DNA of 64,000 nt, taken from the NCBI RefSeq assembly GCF_000499385.1, contig NW_013654563.1, positions 1 to 64,000 on the forward strand. Direction: 5' to 3'. The notes below the pieces were generated by a model, which was given only the letters and a program-made list of their open reading frames with translations, was not told where the DNA came from and made no database searches. Every line of letters begins with the position of its first letter. The first letter of the stretch is position 1. The stretch comes from Eimeria necatrix. Taxonomy: Eukaryota; Apicomplexa; Conoidasida; Eucoccidiorida; Eimeriidae. Positions 1 through 11,586 of this stretch are shown here, one piece after another. A program made the translations under genes and the position numbers.

Positions 1-2459
1 GACGTCTTGCTTAAGCCGCGTTCGTCTCTCGCATATCTCCTTTCCAGAGACCTAGTCATTGTCAAGCCACCTTCTCCGCGTCCTGTGTCTTGAGTCTTGC
101 CCAGAGATCCACTTCCACTGCTGCGCATACTGCCTCCGTCTCCTGGAATGACGGGCTGTGGCGGAACGCGATTTCGCTCTGAACTCCGGCGTGCCACTGA
201 CCCGGAGTGACGCCCATCATCCCTTCCATGCCCCCCACTCTGCTCAGCACCGGCTGCAGCCACACGCGCGTTGCTCTCAGAGCTTTTGCTGCTTTCCCTC
301 CCTCCGTGACGCACACTACGGTGACTTGTACTGCCGTGGAAAACTTCCATATCACCTTGATGCTTCGTCGCGTCACGTTGCCGGAGGTCTGCGTCAATTT
401 CGCCTTGGTTTCTTTCTGTGATTGCCCCGGAAATGTTAGGAATACTATTTAATCCTCTGTGCCTAGTGTTTGTTGTGCTGCTGCAAAAATAAGTGCTTGA
501 TGTATGCGCGTGATTCGTGTCGTTCATCGAAATAGCACTACAAGTGTCTCTGTTGCTCAAGGCAATAACATTCTGTGCGTTTGACAGCTCTGGCAAGCAG
601 CTTCGTGCCTGCGAAGCCAAGAATTCGTGTTCTTCTGTGACAGTCACATCAGAGAATGAATATAATGCACTTTGTCCAGCGAGCTGTTGCTTTGTGCTTC
701 GCATGCCTTCACTAGCATTCGATTCGCTGCACTTTGAAGACTCCTTCCCAATGATGCTTGTCATTTCTTTATCTCGTTTGTCCAGTGCACTTTGCAAGAT
801 TTGACGTGTCATGTGTTCTTCAGATTCCTGGAGACTTGGTAATTCTTCGGAGATATAGTTATCACTCTTCTTGGGCGTGCCTGTACCTGACACTAGCGAC
901 TGAACCATAGCTCGGTCCGATGCTTCAGCTAGGCGGTCTACGAGACATGGCTCTGCTACGTTGCAGAGTTCGGGCAGGCGATCCTTTGAGGAAATTCTAT
1001 TTTGATGGTATTCATTACTTGTCGAGAAAGCAAGCGATACTTGAGACGAGTGCCTAATGCCGTCCCCTTCACAATTCCATGCTGCTGTGGCAGCTTTTTG
1101 AACACTCACGTGAGTTGTGCGTCCACTTTCATGCCTATTGTCTTGAAGGCAGTCTGCTTCGTCGCGTATATGTTCCGTACTTCGTAACTCTGGGAATTTC
1201 GAGGCTGCCGCTTCTGGAATCAGTCTTCTTTCTCCTCTCGGGCCAACCATAATCCTGCTTACACTGCGTAGCTGATGATCTTCGGCAGCGTACTGAGGGT
1301 TCATGCATGACTGTGTAGCACACAGGAGGCGATTCTTTCGTGAGTGAACTTTTCTGAAGTCTTTAGCTTGGTCTTCACTGATTGCAAAACTGTAGTCAAG
1401 CTCAGTTTTCCTTTGCAGCACGGAGACGGCATCCGAAAGTCCCCCTGCTCCCGAAAAAAAGTTGTTTACTTCTTTCCTCGACCTTACATTCGAGTGTTTG
1501 TCCAACTGCGATCGTGTGTAGAAGCCTTCTTCAGATGTTCTTGCAGTCACGCACGGTAGTGCAGTTGCCCTCCTTCTCTGGAGCTGTTTGATGGCATATG
1601 GGTGCGTGGTGGCAAGACATTCATATTCCTCGAAGGTCAGGGGTCGTGTTCCTGGGAGAGAATATTTTCTTGACCCCAGAAGACGCTTTCTTGTTGGCTG
1701 TTCCATCATGAGGAAATGTTCAATTCCCGAGCCGGTGCATGTGGCGTTGCCACTGAGCAGCTCGTGACAATGAAACGGTGAATTCGAAGACTCTTGAATG
1801 GCCAACAATGTCAAAAGAGTTACAATGTTTGCCCACAAGACGCTGGAAATGGTACAGCAAGAAGTAGGAAGAGCCAGCACAGGCGTAGCTGGCGCGGGTC
1901 ACCTACATGCAGAATTCGGAAGTTCTGGAATAGATGGGGTATTTAGTGTACATAATGCGACTATAGTGTCTCCAAGTAACTGAGCGTGCTTTTCGCCGCA
2001 ATCTATGCACAAGTAGGAACAAAGAGCAGTGATGGTTCTAGGTCCGGTGGTCTTCGCGGAACTGAGCAACACGCGGTTAGCATCGTTTCCCTGGTCCCGC
2101 AGCAAATATGGACAAAGAACATCGTTGAAACGTTATCCTTTCACCTAAGCCACGTGGTCCAAACCTTTTAGCGAAGCGCTTAAGTGGGAGTCATGATTCC
2201 AAATGTGAATCCTGGGCCGCACAGGACCGTCGAGCTACTTTATCGCACTGCACACAGCAAAGTGCAAGCTCTGATATTCCATCCGTTCATATACATAGCT
2301 TGTTTACTTGCATGTGGCCTCATTCAAAGAAGCGAGGCTTTTGCACAGAGGTTCTACGGATTTTTGTTGATTTCTGAAGTGCCGACCCCATCTCCATCCG
2401 CCCTCTGTGCATGGGTCCCCAATCGGCTGGTTACTCGAAATTTCTGAAGGCTTGCCCAT
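1..2459 (-). CDS. Ser-rich protein of unknown function, 3' end cut by window edge
   Basis: Not recognised. Rebuilt as four exons: 2459-2308, 2211-2154, 2090-1903 and 1842-1. The chosen start is the ATG at 2459 (MGKPSEISS). The phases at the three junctions agree. The introns are 96, 63 and 60 nt; the first donor is AA|GTAAAC, the other two (CAC|GTGGCT, AG|GTGACC) are weaker. The last exon stays open for 1842 nt to the window edge, so at least 746 residues are encoded. Early residues are fairly hydrophobic (around VLWANIVTLLTLLA). The rest is polar and rich in Ser, Arg, Glu and Gln, without a clear domain, as in disordered coccidian proteins. It lies 145 nt downstream of the stop of the 2605-5115 gene, on the same strand. 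The first two small exons are the least certain part, since the real start could lie elsewhere. Confidence 0.6.
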
Positions 2460-2604
2460 ATTCCCCTAGAAAGAATATTGTGGGCACACCTTAGAAAATA
2501 GCCTTCATAAAACATTCATGGAACGTCGAATGCGCTTCTGCTCTCCGGGGTGCTCAGAAGGCTGCCTGAGCTTCTGCGGTCACTAAACAGCAGAATTCTT
2601 CTAC

Positions 2605-5115
2605 CTAAGGAATTGTATTCGAGCAAGGGAGTTCACTTTTTCCCAGGTAATCCTTTCTGTCCAGGATAGAGCATGCGGCGAGCAGCAGCAACAGCAGAAC
2701 TACTCAGCCTGTGGAGAGTTGCTGCCGACCAACTCTATTTGTTGTTTAAAGTGCTCCGCTGCGGTTTTGTTATCTGCTTGGGGAATCAATTCGACTGCTA
2801 GGATGACCGTTTTGGGTTTGTGTTAACTGCCTCTAAACAACATTAAGTCGTTACTTTTTTCGGGAAAAGAACTTCGCCCAGTCAAGCAATTACATGCTGC
2901 AGTGGTACAAGCCTGTACAGGTGAGTTGATAACGAATTTAGGCATGAGTCTTTCCTGACTCCTGCCAGTGTACAAATGTTGAGGGCCTCTCACCACACAG
3001 AAGCGCTGCTGAAAGTGGCACCTTGCATGGCCATAGTCTTTTGGAGAAGCGCATTTGCTCTCTGATTTACGACTGTGGACCACCTACGGTCACCAAGACT
3101 CTCATCTAGCTCTTCGCAAGTCAACACAGGCAAGAGATACAATTTACTCAGGTCTTCTATCAAGCTTCTCCTCATCGTGCACTGCAGATCCTGTCGTTGG
3201 ACGACAATGGCAGCAACATCTTTTCTGAAGTATAAAGCAACAAACAAAATAAAAAAGTTAGCTGAAAAACGTTGAATACCTTCCAAAATTCTGGTGGAAC
3301 GCACCTCATGTCAACCATGCCGTGTACTTGTATCTCAGAATACTTCAAATCCGGGGTTACAGTTGCTTTTGCTCTTCTTCCTGTCGCTACAGCCTGTACG
3401 GAAAATAAACATTCGACAATTGGCATTTCTGCGGAGTCGGTGTGATATTGCACGCACTAGTTTACTTCCTAGCCTAAAAAGATAAAATTTTCTCGGCGCA
3501 GTGAGTCAGTGATAATGATTCACTTCAGGACTTAGTTACGCGTGTGGTTCGCTTACGTGAATCCTTGTCACTTCATGGGTGGATAGAGTCTCAATAATGT
3601 GCCACATATTGTCGAGTGTGCCAACACGACGAATGTTGAAACCGAGGTTCTCCTTGCTAGTAGCCACAGTCGTTCGAGCGCTGCTTTTCATAACATATCC
3701 ACAAATGATGAGCTGCCCGTGCTTCTGCCTCGTGATTTTTTTTCACGGGGGTAGACGTGGCAGTCACATAAGATGATGCCGATGTGCACCAATCAGCGCG
3801 TCGTTTTGTCTGAAGCTTTTCTTTCTAAGAATTTCGTCGGCATTGTCTGGAAACGCAGTGGCTGAAACAGGGCAGTGCTCACCGCAGTGAATCTTTAAGA
3901 AGGAGGTAGGCGCTGCCGAACATAGAAACTCGGGAATCCGAGAAGGGATGACACACCATGTTCAGAACACCGTACCTGGAGCGCCCACATGCAACGTTTC
4001 AACTTATCACCCAGGCTAATCTATGTGATTGATCCATAAGACTCTTTGTTTTGGACCTACTTGGGCCTGTCCTTCGGTTGAACTGAAGGGTGCTCGTACA
4101 GGCTGTTGAAAAGAACCGCTTCGAATTCCCGCCGAGCATCCAAGTATGCGGAGCCTTTTACATTTGTCTCAAAGCATGTTCTGTGGGCAGAACGAAGCGT
4201 CCAACTGAACAGCAAGGTGAGCGAAAGCAGTCAGGCGGCTACAGCAGTGGCTTGGCTGGAAGAACGTAGGGCCACAGATGAGAAAAGCACGAAGTGCCGT
4301 CCGCTATACTTTACCTGTAGAACGGATCACTCATCAGGTGAGGCAGCAGTCCTTGGATGTCGATTCTAATTGTCAGAGGCACCTTTTTTGCAAGGTACAG
4401 CTCTATGGCTGAAAAGTCTTCCTCTGGAACATTAAAGAGCCCCCAAGCCTTCTTAAGTCGTGTCTTTGCAGCAGCACTTTGAGCTTCGCTGGTTGATGCT
4501 ACGTACTCCATAACTTGCTGCTGAATCGGTGTCAGAGATTCAAACTCTAACTTCCATGCGGGCAGCTCAAGCCAAATACGACGGGCTTGGCCTACACTCG
4601 GCTGCTTGGACGAGTTGTGCGCGTTGTGTCCCAAATTTGAAAGCTCGGACTTTGCTGTTTCACTGTGAATTGATCTTGAAGCGGAGCGCGAAAGTAGAGA
4701 ATGCTCTGTAGTAGAATTTCGTCTGTCTGTGGATTTGAGCGAGGCATAAAAGTCTAAGTGATCCAATTGCTGCCACTTTGCCGTTCCCCTGCCAATGGAT
4801 CCTGAAGCAGAGAGCGAAAGTGTAGAGTGTTCTGTAGTGGAATTTCGTCTGTCAGTGGATTTGCGTGGGGCATGGGGATCCGATTGATTGATATGTTCCT
4901 GCGATTTTCTACGGGAACGCCTGAGGCTGTCCGCGTCATTGACCCCCCAAATCGGTTGCGCTCTTTGCCCCTGCTGAAAATAAGCCATTTCCACCTGAAA
5001 AAATATTCCAGGAGAACCCAGTGGAAAGCACAGCGGAATTGCTCTTCATGACGCCGCCGCTCACCGGCCAAGTTAGTCTATGACAGGTGTGACTGTGGTT
5101 GAACGATATGGCCAT
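2605..5115 (-). CDS. DUF3626-like domain protein, 497 aa, nine exons
   Basis: Exons are 5115-5065, 4994-4315, 4180-4061, 3975-3883, 3680-3557, 3393-3280, 3190-3022, 2794-2704 and 2656-2605. Together they give 1494 nt in one frame, from ATG at 5115 (context AAGATGG) to TAG at 2605-2607. The N-terminal 150 residues are Ser/Arg-rich and carry a 42-codon tandem duplication. After a linker, the spliced exons spell FYRTCFET, then an RR..FE..LF...Y stretch, RPKYGVLN, FGSAYLLLKDS, RARTT and YSEIQVHGMV. From memory, this order of motifs matches DUF3626 (Pfam), known mainly from bacteria. That the motifs appear only after splicing across five introns supports the gene model. Biochemical role unknown. 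The junctions into exons 7 and 8 use weak sites (GTGCCA donor, pyrimidine-poor acceptors) and are the least certain. Confidence 0.72.
4672..4863. repeat. 126-bp (42-codon) tandem duplication inside a coding exon
   Basis: Copies at about 4672-4737 and 4798-4863 are offset by 126 nt and match at most positions. In the minus-strand protein they give two versions of KSTDRRNSTTEHS followed by L-S-SAS-SI. The offset is a whole number of codons, so the frame is kept. Confidence 0.85.
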
Positions 5116-5955
5116 CTTGTAGTGCTGTGAACTTTAAAAGCCAATTCTGCTTGTGAACGGCATTTCGGATAACAATTAGCAGGACGAAGTAGTGTCTGTA
5201 CCAGCTGGGGTTGAACACGAAGTGTGAAAGGAAGGTGAGCAAGGGAGCACTTCGTTCAACCCCCACTCACAGATCCTGAGTGAAAATGCAGCCTTTTCAC
5301 GTTCTTCTCAAGTTACTGATAATTCGGCAGCTGTGAGTCTTGTTCACCGGTGCTCTCCAAGGACGCCTTGGTGGTGTTTGCACTCTGGATGGGAGTCCGG
5401 CCACTATGATACAGCCAGTTTACCAAATCACTTTTTGTCGCTTTAGGCACTGTCTATGTACAGGAATTGCCCTTAATGATAGCATAACTCAATGCGAAAC
5501 CACGTCAAGAAATGACAGTCGGGAGTTCTGTCGCGCTACTGATAAAGCATAGCAGAAGGTGACTCTTCGATCTGTCCAGTGACCACAGTTTTATTGAAGG
5601 TGGGATTACTACCCGTGTTTTTCGCATAAACCTCTCACACCATGAAATGCTTTTTCGAAAAATACCTGTTCTGTTTCTCCTCAGGAGTATTTGAAGGGAC
5701 ACATTCAGTGTCGCCTTGTTAATGCCCATCGAGCACCAGCAAACCGCCCGGCCGACCGGGATTCCAGTAGCCGTACCGTATATTTTTGAACCAGCCAACA
5801 CATATTGCTATCAAATGCATAAAACAACTAAAAATAGTGATAAATTTGCCAGCAAAACATGAAGATTTGAGCAGTGCTGATGCAAGAAGAATATAGAACA
5901 AGGTCCTGCCCTCATTGCCTCTTCTTTAGAGGGATGAGGTGGCTCTGACGTCTGT

Positions 5956-6083
5956 AGTTCTTTAAAGTTATTCAGGACGCATATTGTTAATCCTCGTTTA
6001 GGACAGCAGTGTGTTTATTTCAGTTCTTTAAAGTTATTCGAGAAGCATATTCTTAATCCCCGTTTAGCATAGCAGTGTTTATT
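5956..6083. repeat. 66-bp imperfect tandem duplication
   Basis: Two adjacent units start with agttctttaaagttattc at 5956 and 6022 and continue through a shared gcatatt-ttaatcc-cgttta core. They differ at a handful of positions, so the duplication is old enough to have diverged. No coding potential seen. Confidence 0.85.
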
Positions 6084-7310
6084 GAGACCCTCGCCGAACC
6101 AAGGACTCTGAAAAGAAAACTGTATTTGTCTTTTGGAGCAGCAGTGTGCTTGCTGTGGCTGGTAGGAATAGGAAGACCATCCACCGAAAAGTTAGAGATC
6201 TTTATGAATTCTTATCTAGCGTTTTCATCAGCTTCACTTGCAATCAGCTTTGCTGATGTGCCGAGAAAAGAAATCGGTTGAATATGAAGCTGCACTACAG
6301 TAAGGGAGGTCAACACTTTCGTGAAGAACGTAGTTGGTGCACCATATACAACCAAGGCGTCCGTTTTGTGATAAGATGTTAGCGACCGATAGGCGCAACC
6401 CTGTGAATCAAGTCTCCAGTAGCTGCGTGCGACTCTCCCCTTCTCTTCTGGACCCATTACAGCTTACCAGTTGTGAACCAAACAGAGGAGAGCTGGCTTA
6501 TCTGCTGCAGTGAGCTCTGTGGATAAGCGTGCACTACATTAGCAATTTAGGGAGCACTGACAGCTTTTGGAGCCTGACATAGCTGCGGAGTAAATATAAA
6601 TTTTGAGTGCTTAATACACAGTGTGTATGATTCGACCTAGAGTATCACTGATACATACGGTGCGATTTTCGGGTTTTGCTGCGACATCAACTTCATGGTG
6701 TGTCGTAAAATCATGTGAATGTTGGTATTTTCATGTGTGACTGTATACTAACAGCGAGTGCTCCGCCATAAGTGGAGCGACAAAGCTTTTCAGTACAGGT
6801 TTATGTTTTAAGAGAGAGGAATCACCAAGGGCATACTCTAGCTCTTTGTTGAAGGCACCAACTTGCCAGCTGCACCACGGAAACTTGTGTACACTTCTTC
6901 GTATTCCACCGAGTTGTTCAGGCTTAAAGGATAGGTTATGAGGCACCCAGAGTTATGGTTTTGCGAACAATTGCGATCCTGTCTATTACTGCAATCAATG
7001 GACGCTTCCTTTTGCTGGAAAGATTTTCAGGGGTCTGGGGTTCATTATGTCTGGACATAAATGCTATGCGTGAAAGCTTGACAAAATCTTGTGCGCACAG
7101 GGAGTGAGCGTGTTGGGCACTATGGGACCATTTTGGGGGGTAGTACTACGGAAAACCAAGATGTGCTTTTTCCTCAAACGCTATTTGGTAGACTTAGCAG
7201 ATAAATTTGTGGGGTTAGGCAACTAATTGAGAGTCTACCTAGGAACGGCAGTCCCGGTAACGCCTTCAATGTTTGCGAGAATGACTAGGCTTGCAAGCAT
7301 TGACTGAGTG

Positions 7311-7342
7311 CCGACCTAAAGTAGTCCCGACCTAAAGTAGTC
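7311..7342. repeat. Perfect 16-bp tandem duplication
   Basis: The unit ccgacctaaagtagtc occurs twice head to tail (7311-7326 and 7327-7342) with no mismatch. It lies in unassigned DNA. Confidence 0.95.
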
Positions 7343-8936
7343 CAGCGCATAAGCAGTACGAAGAATGAGGGCGAATATCTAGAAACACCGACCATCCATA
7401 GTGAACCCGCGACACACGGCGAAAGGGTTTTGCATCCCAAACCCACTGGGATCTATACCTCAAAGATCGAGGAAAAACGCACGCTTGTCGCCGTTCGCCA
7501 CTAGATTTGTGCAAAGTCGTAGTTCTATGTGCCACTACGTCTACTCTGATTCCATGGAAGGGGGAAAAGGAGCTGAGAAGTATGGCAATGCAAGAAACAC
7601 TCCACGGAGGGACCCAATGTATCTAATTGGTAGGCTTGGCAGTGGGTGCTGGTGGATCAGAGGAAAAGTGGTACAGCATTTATAGGTCGTTAGCATGTCA
7701 CACACTACAATAGTCCCAAAGAGCAGCTTTCGGCTGGCTTTTCTGATCTGCCGGCCGAAGCAACTCCTCAAACTGCCGCACTCAGGTAAACAGGCAGCCA
7801 GAAGCATTCTGTGCTTTGGTGACTCTCAAGTGTTAAGAGACCCTACGGGCAACGTCTTGTACACAATGTGGTGATTAACCTGACTAAAACCAACAAGGCT
7901 CTGCACGGCTCACCACTGACACGCTATTGTACATGCATATCTGGAGCCACCAGAGTGCACTGCTCCAGCTGCGGCGCAAGCGCTCTTTTACGGAAGTCAA
8001 CCGTATCTGAGAAGAGCTGGAGTCGTAAATGTTTAATGCAGCACCCAACGCAGCTTATCACAAGGATGAATCCCCGGTTGGAGTTCAGAATTCAGGTTGC
8101 CGTCGATGGAGCACTACTTCCTTTATTCATAAAGACTTGAGCACGTCCAATATAGTACGTGTAAATTGAAATATGTAAATGCTGCAAATTAAGAACTTCC
8201 CAATTCTCTGGAACGCGCAATGCTGCATATTGAACTCTTCTTTCGTGTGGCGGTATGCTGAGGCATGGCCATTAGAGAACGTCCAAGAGACAACACTTAA
8301 TCACACATGAACAAAGGTTTTACAACAGTAAGATGCCAGCTAACGAAAATGATACTTCCAATCAGACCAAGCAGCTTACATCTGGGAACCCCCAGAGATA
8401 CCACACAGCAGTTATGAGCGCTCGGAGATGTCCCCAGCCCAGATGACCGAAGACAATAATTCGGTGTTTCACAGCTTTATTCGAAACAGGTGTATAAAGA
8501 AGACGTTGCACTGCCCCTTTCAATATATTTGCAAGAACAGCCGTCCCAGCGGAGAACGTCTGGCTACTTGTTGAGTTATGGAAGCCAGCCTCACGGGGGC
8601 CTTCTATAGAGCACATAATTCTCAGCATCATCGACCAAACATGGACTGCACGTTTTTGCAGCTCTGAGGATCCTTTCCTTGTTGATGGCAGAGCTCAGTT
8701 CATCTGTGTGTGACACGATGGTTCCGAAGAGACCATCATGGTGTCACAGGTGAAGGTAAAGTGAATAGAGACAACAGTGAACCTCAGCACGAGAAGCGTA
8801 TCCAGTCAAACGGCAAATATTTCCCGGAGCAACGGAGCTCTTCAGTGGAAGGGATCAACAGCATGCGCTCTTCAACCGCAACAAAGCACACACAAAATCA
8901 AGCATTCAGAATACAGCGAATTCTGATTACTGGTAC

Positions 8937-9097
8937 TTCCATCAACTTTGCTGAAGCCTCTGAAAGAACCGCGGGCACATTTGCTTGTCCAGCAGAACCG
9001 CAACATACCAACGGACATGGCTGGAATCATTGATGGCATAACTGGAATTATAGACGACGCAACACCACAGCGCCAAGCAAAGCCTTTTTGTGAATGA
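8937..9097 (+). CDS. Possible terminal exon of an unidentified gene
   Basis: A plus-strand frame open from 8937 to the TGA at 9095-9097 reads as protein-like sequence, including LLVQQNRN, DMAGIIDGITGI and a PQRQAKPFCE end. A second plus frame at 8710-9033 is open and highly charged. No start codon or clean acceptor ties either to a gene, and no family is recognised. If real, this is the 3' end of a gene ending about 460 bp upstream of the CPW-WPC-like gene. Confidence 0.22.
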
Positions 9098-9559
9098 TTA
9101 GTTCCGTAAGTTAGGTGTCCCGTGCCGTAATAAGTATAGTTGGAGTTACAGCTGGAAGGCTGGTGCGCTGTTGTTGCTATCAACTAGACTGCGAGGTCGT
9201 GAGCGTCACATGTAGCAAGTACGATTCACTTCCATATCTGTATGCAACTCCCTCTGGTGAACTTCGCCAGCACCAGTCAGTTTACTGCCACGCAGGCCGT
9301 GCGTGAGCAACAAACGAATAGCACACCCAACCCTTAGGAGTTGTGCTCCGCCTGTGGCGATATAAGCAGGGTTGAGCGCTTGACGTTGACAATGGGCCAG
9401 AAGCAACACGAAATAGCGTGCAAATGTTTTGTAGTGGCAGTTTTTGAGCGATTACCCCTGTATGCTAGCAGTGTATCTAGATTCCGACTGTCGCAGTACA
9501 CCAGGAGAGTGCAACGGGTTTCGGCATTTCATTCCTTCCCAGTGGGTAACTTTCTTAAC

Positions 9560-11383
9560 ATGCAGAAGCTAGAGTGTAGAACTCTGTACTTGGCTTTCCT
9601 AATTGTCTCTTGCACGCTGAGAGCACCAGGGGAATGTAGGGATGTAAGCAGATCACAAAAACGAACCATTCTCTGAGATGAAAACTTCCTGTAGCCTTCC
9701 GCTCCAACGGAGTTTTCGGACGATGACCTTGAGATAATGGGGAAGGCATCTGGTAAAGAACAGCATGGCTTCCGCATAACAAACCGATTTCAGATTGCCG
9801 TTGCAGCTTCCATCATCAATTCCAGTGTTGATTCCATGAGCAAGGAAGAGGCAACTGCTCCCGCTGAAAGCAACATCGCTGGCGCAGTAAGATCGCTCAG
9901 TGCTTGGGGTTCCCGAAGGCATTGTCAGACCTCCGTGACAGCTTATTGAAGGCTTGAAAAATGTCCCAAAACCAGTATACCAGAGTGAGCAGACTTCAGG
10001 CTGCACTAGATGACCTGAATGCAACTGCACGCAACTAAAAGGAGAGCAGCTACGGAAAGACGTATCGCCTATCTGCGAGAGAGACTATTCTCAATTGTAA
10101 GAAAGAAAATGCTTTGCGTTGTTTAAACGACACAGTGCACAAAATTGCCGCGGAACCAGGTGTCCCGTCGTACGTTCAGCAAAGCGTAACCTCCGCATGA
10201 AGCATGACACAGTTCACCGCAGAATTTCTCTCTTGTGGGGCGCCCAAGAGGTATGGTGCCGTCGCGCATTTTCCGCACCGAGCTATTCTTACCTAATGTA
10301 CAACAACGCCTACTGTGCAACTGAAGGGGATGGTTTGCTTTCTTGTGCAGCAACCGCCTCCTATGAAGGCAGGGCAGCTGGCTTCTAAAGAGTACTTACG
10401 AAGATTAATAACTCTCCTCAGGTCCCTGCTTAAACGACTTCTTCATTCCTGCCTACGTGTGAGCTCACGGCCTATGCGTACATTTATATCGCTTGCCAAT
10501 ATGAAACTACTCAATCTGTTGTAGCGTGGGAGAGCTGGCGAGGGAGTCATGGGCGAGAAGGTGCCATGCTGAGTGGCCGTGCAAACTGTGTAACAGAGAC
10601 TTCGGAGCACAATGTCCAACGAAATGGGACCCCGTTGCAAGTAAGTGGCGACATCGGTGACAATGCTTTGCCAACATAAACCGTGAGTAGTGTCCCCTCA
10701 CAAGTGCTCCAGTTCACGAGGCGAGCCCCACTTAGCCGCAAATTCGGAATATCAGTTCTCACCGTTTCACACGTAGACTACCGCGGTCCCTGCCCTGGAA
10801 CAGTCGACTTTAGCAACATGACTATACTACAAAAAAAGCAATGGAGCACTTCGTGCATGGCATGGTGTAGGTAGGAACAAGGCATTCGCTACATTGGCAG
10901 AGTAACCAGAAAGACCCTTCAGGGCCATGCACAGCACCGCGACCATTCGAGCTCGGTCCCGATGCTGACATGCCACTAACACGCAAAGCCGTAAGTGGCA
11001 CTCCTCCTAGCTTTATTAATATCGAAATGCACTACTCGGGCATCTTCCGAAGACCTTCTGGCGGGTCCTGCAGGTCGGCTTCCATTACCACTCAATGTAT
11101 GCTGCTCTGCTCATCTTCCCCTTCACCATTTAGGGTTATCAGTAGCATCTAGACCCAAGTTGTTGCTCTAACAATATCCCCAGCAACAAAAAAAGTAAAT
11201 TTGACGCCTTCGCCACCGGCTGGCACTACTGGCGCAGCCTCCATTTCGCCTGCATGCCCTGAGACTATCGATTCTGACACTCTCAACTCGTCCCCCAAAG
11301 ACACTAACTTGCCTCACAGCCCTGTGATGCGTAGCGAGCGCTCGAACCACCGCGTGATGCATGTTGCGTATCCTGCTTCGTAA
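9560..11383 (+). CDS. Secreted CPW-WPC family protein (multi-exon)
   Basis: Exon 1 (9560-9643) starts MQKLECRTLYLAFLIVSC, a typical signal peptide, and ends at donor GAT|GTAAGC. Exon 2 (9695-9886) follows in phase and ends GCA|GTAAGA. Later exons carry cysteine-rich motifs of the apicomplexan CPW-WPC domain. Exon 10525-10640 has RCHAEWPC and then CPTKWDP. The exon ending at 10866 has YRGPC, DFSNMT and QKKQWSTSCMAW; its spliced continuation at 10923-10990 supplies PC. The last Ser/Thr/Pro-rich exon runs from 11184 to the TAA at 11381-11383. Family members are found on zygote/ookinete stages in Plasmodium, and secretion fits. Exons between 9886 and 10525 and between 10990 and 11184 are unresolved. 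The end is uncertain: a phase-0 junction at 11184 would stop almost at once. It converges on the casein kinase gene. Confidence 0.6.
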
Positions 11384-11586
11384 AAGCAACTACAGGAATG
11401 CGCTAGCAGTTCTCACACCACACAATGCAGGCTACTGTGACATTTCCCTGCGAAGGCTGTCCTAGCGAGGGCAAGTGACCATGGTAACTGGCTACCACAT
11501 CCTGAAGCCACAGCCTCAGATAGCACTGCGGTGGCACTGCCACTGAATGAGCAGAAGACCCGTACGGCAATCTGCCCGTAAAGAGA

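Larger units (their letters stand above)
5116..8930. other. 3.8 kb without a confident gene
   Basis: Neither strand gives a chain of exons with matching phases. Two minus-strand stretches have protein-like composition but no convincing start or splice context: 6731-6946 (includes SVHKFPWCSWQVGAFNK) and 6212-6457 (includes TKVLTSLTVVQLH). They could be exons of a missed gene or chance frames. The block upstream of 5115 should hold the promoter of the DUF3626-like gene. Two tandem duplications lie here and are listed separately. Confidence 0.4.

Noticed and set aside
2530..2620. A Ser-rich piece (RRSSGSLLSTPESRSAF) read as an exon linking genes 1 and 2 into one
   Set aside because: Phase bookkeeping makes exon 9 of the 2605-5115 gene end at a TAG, and the next ATG at 2459 gives a clean separate start.
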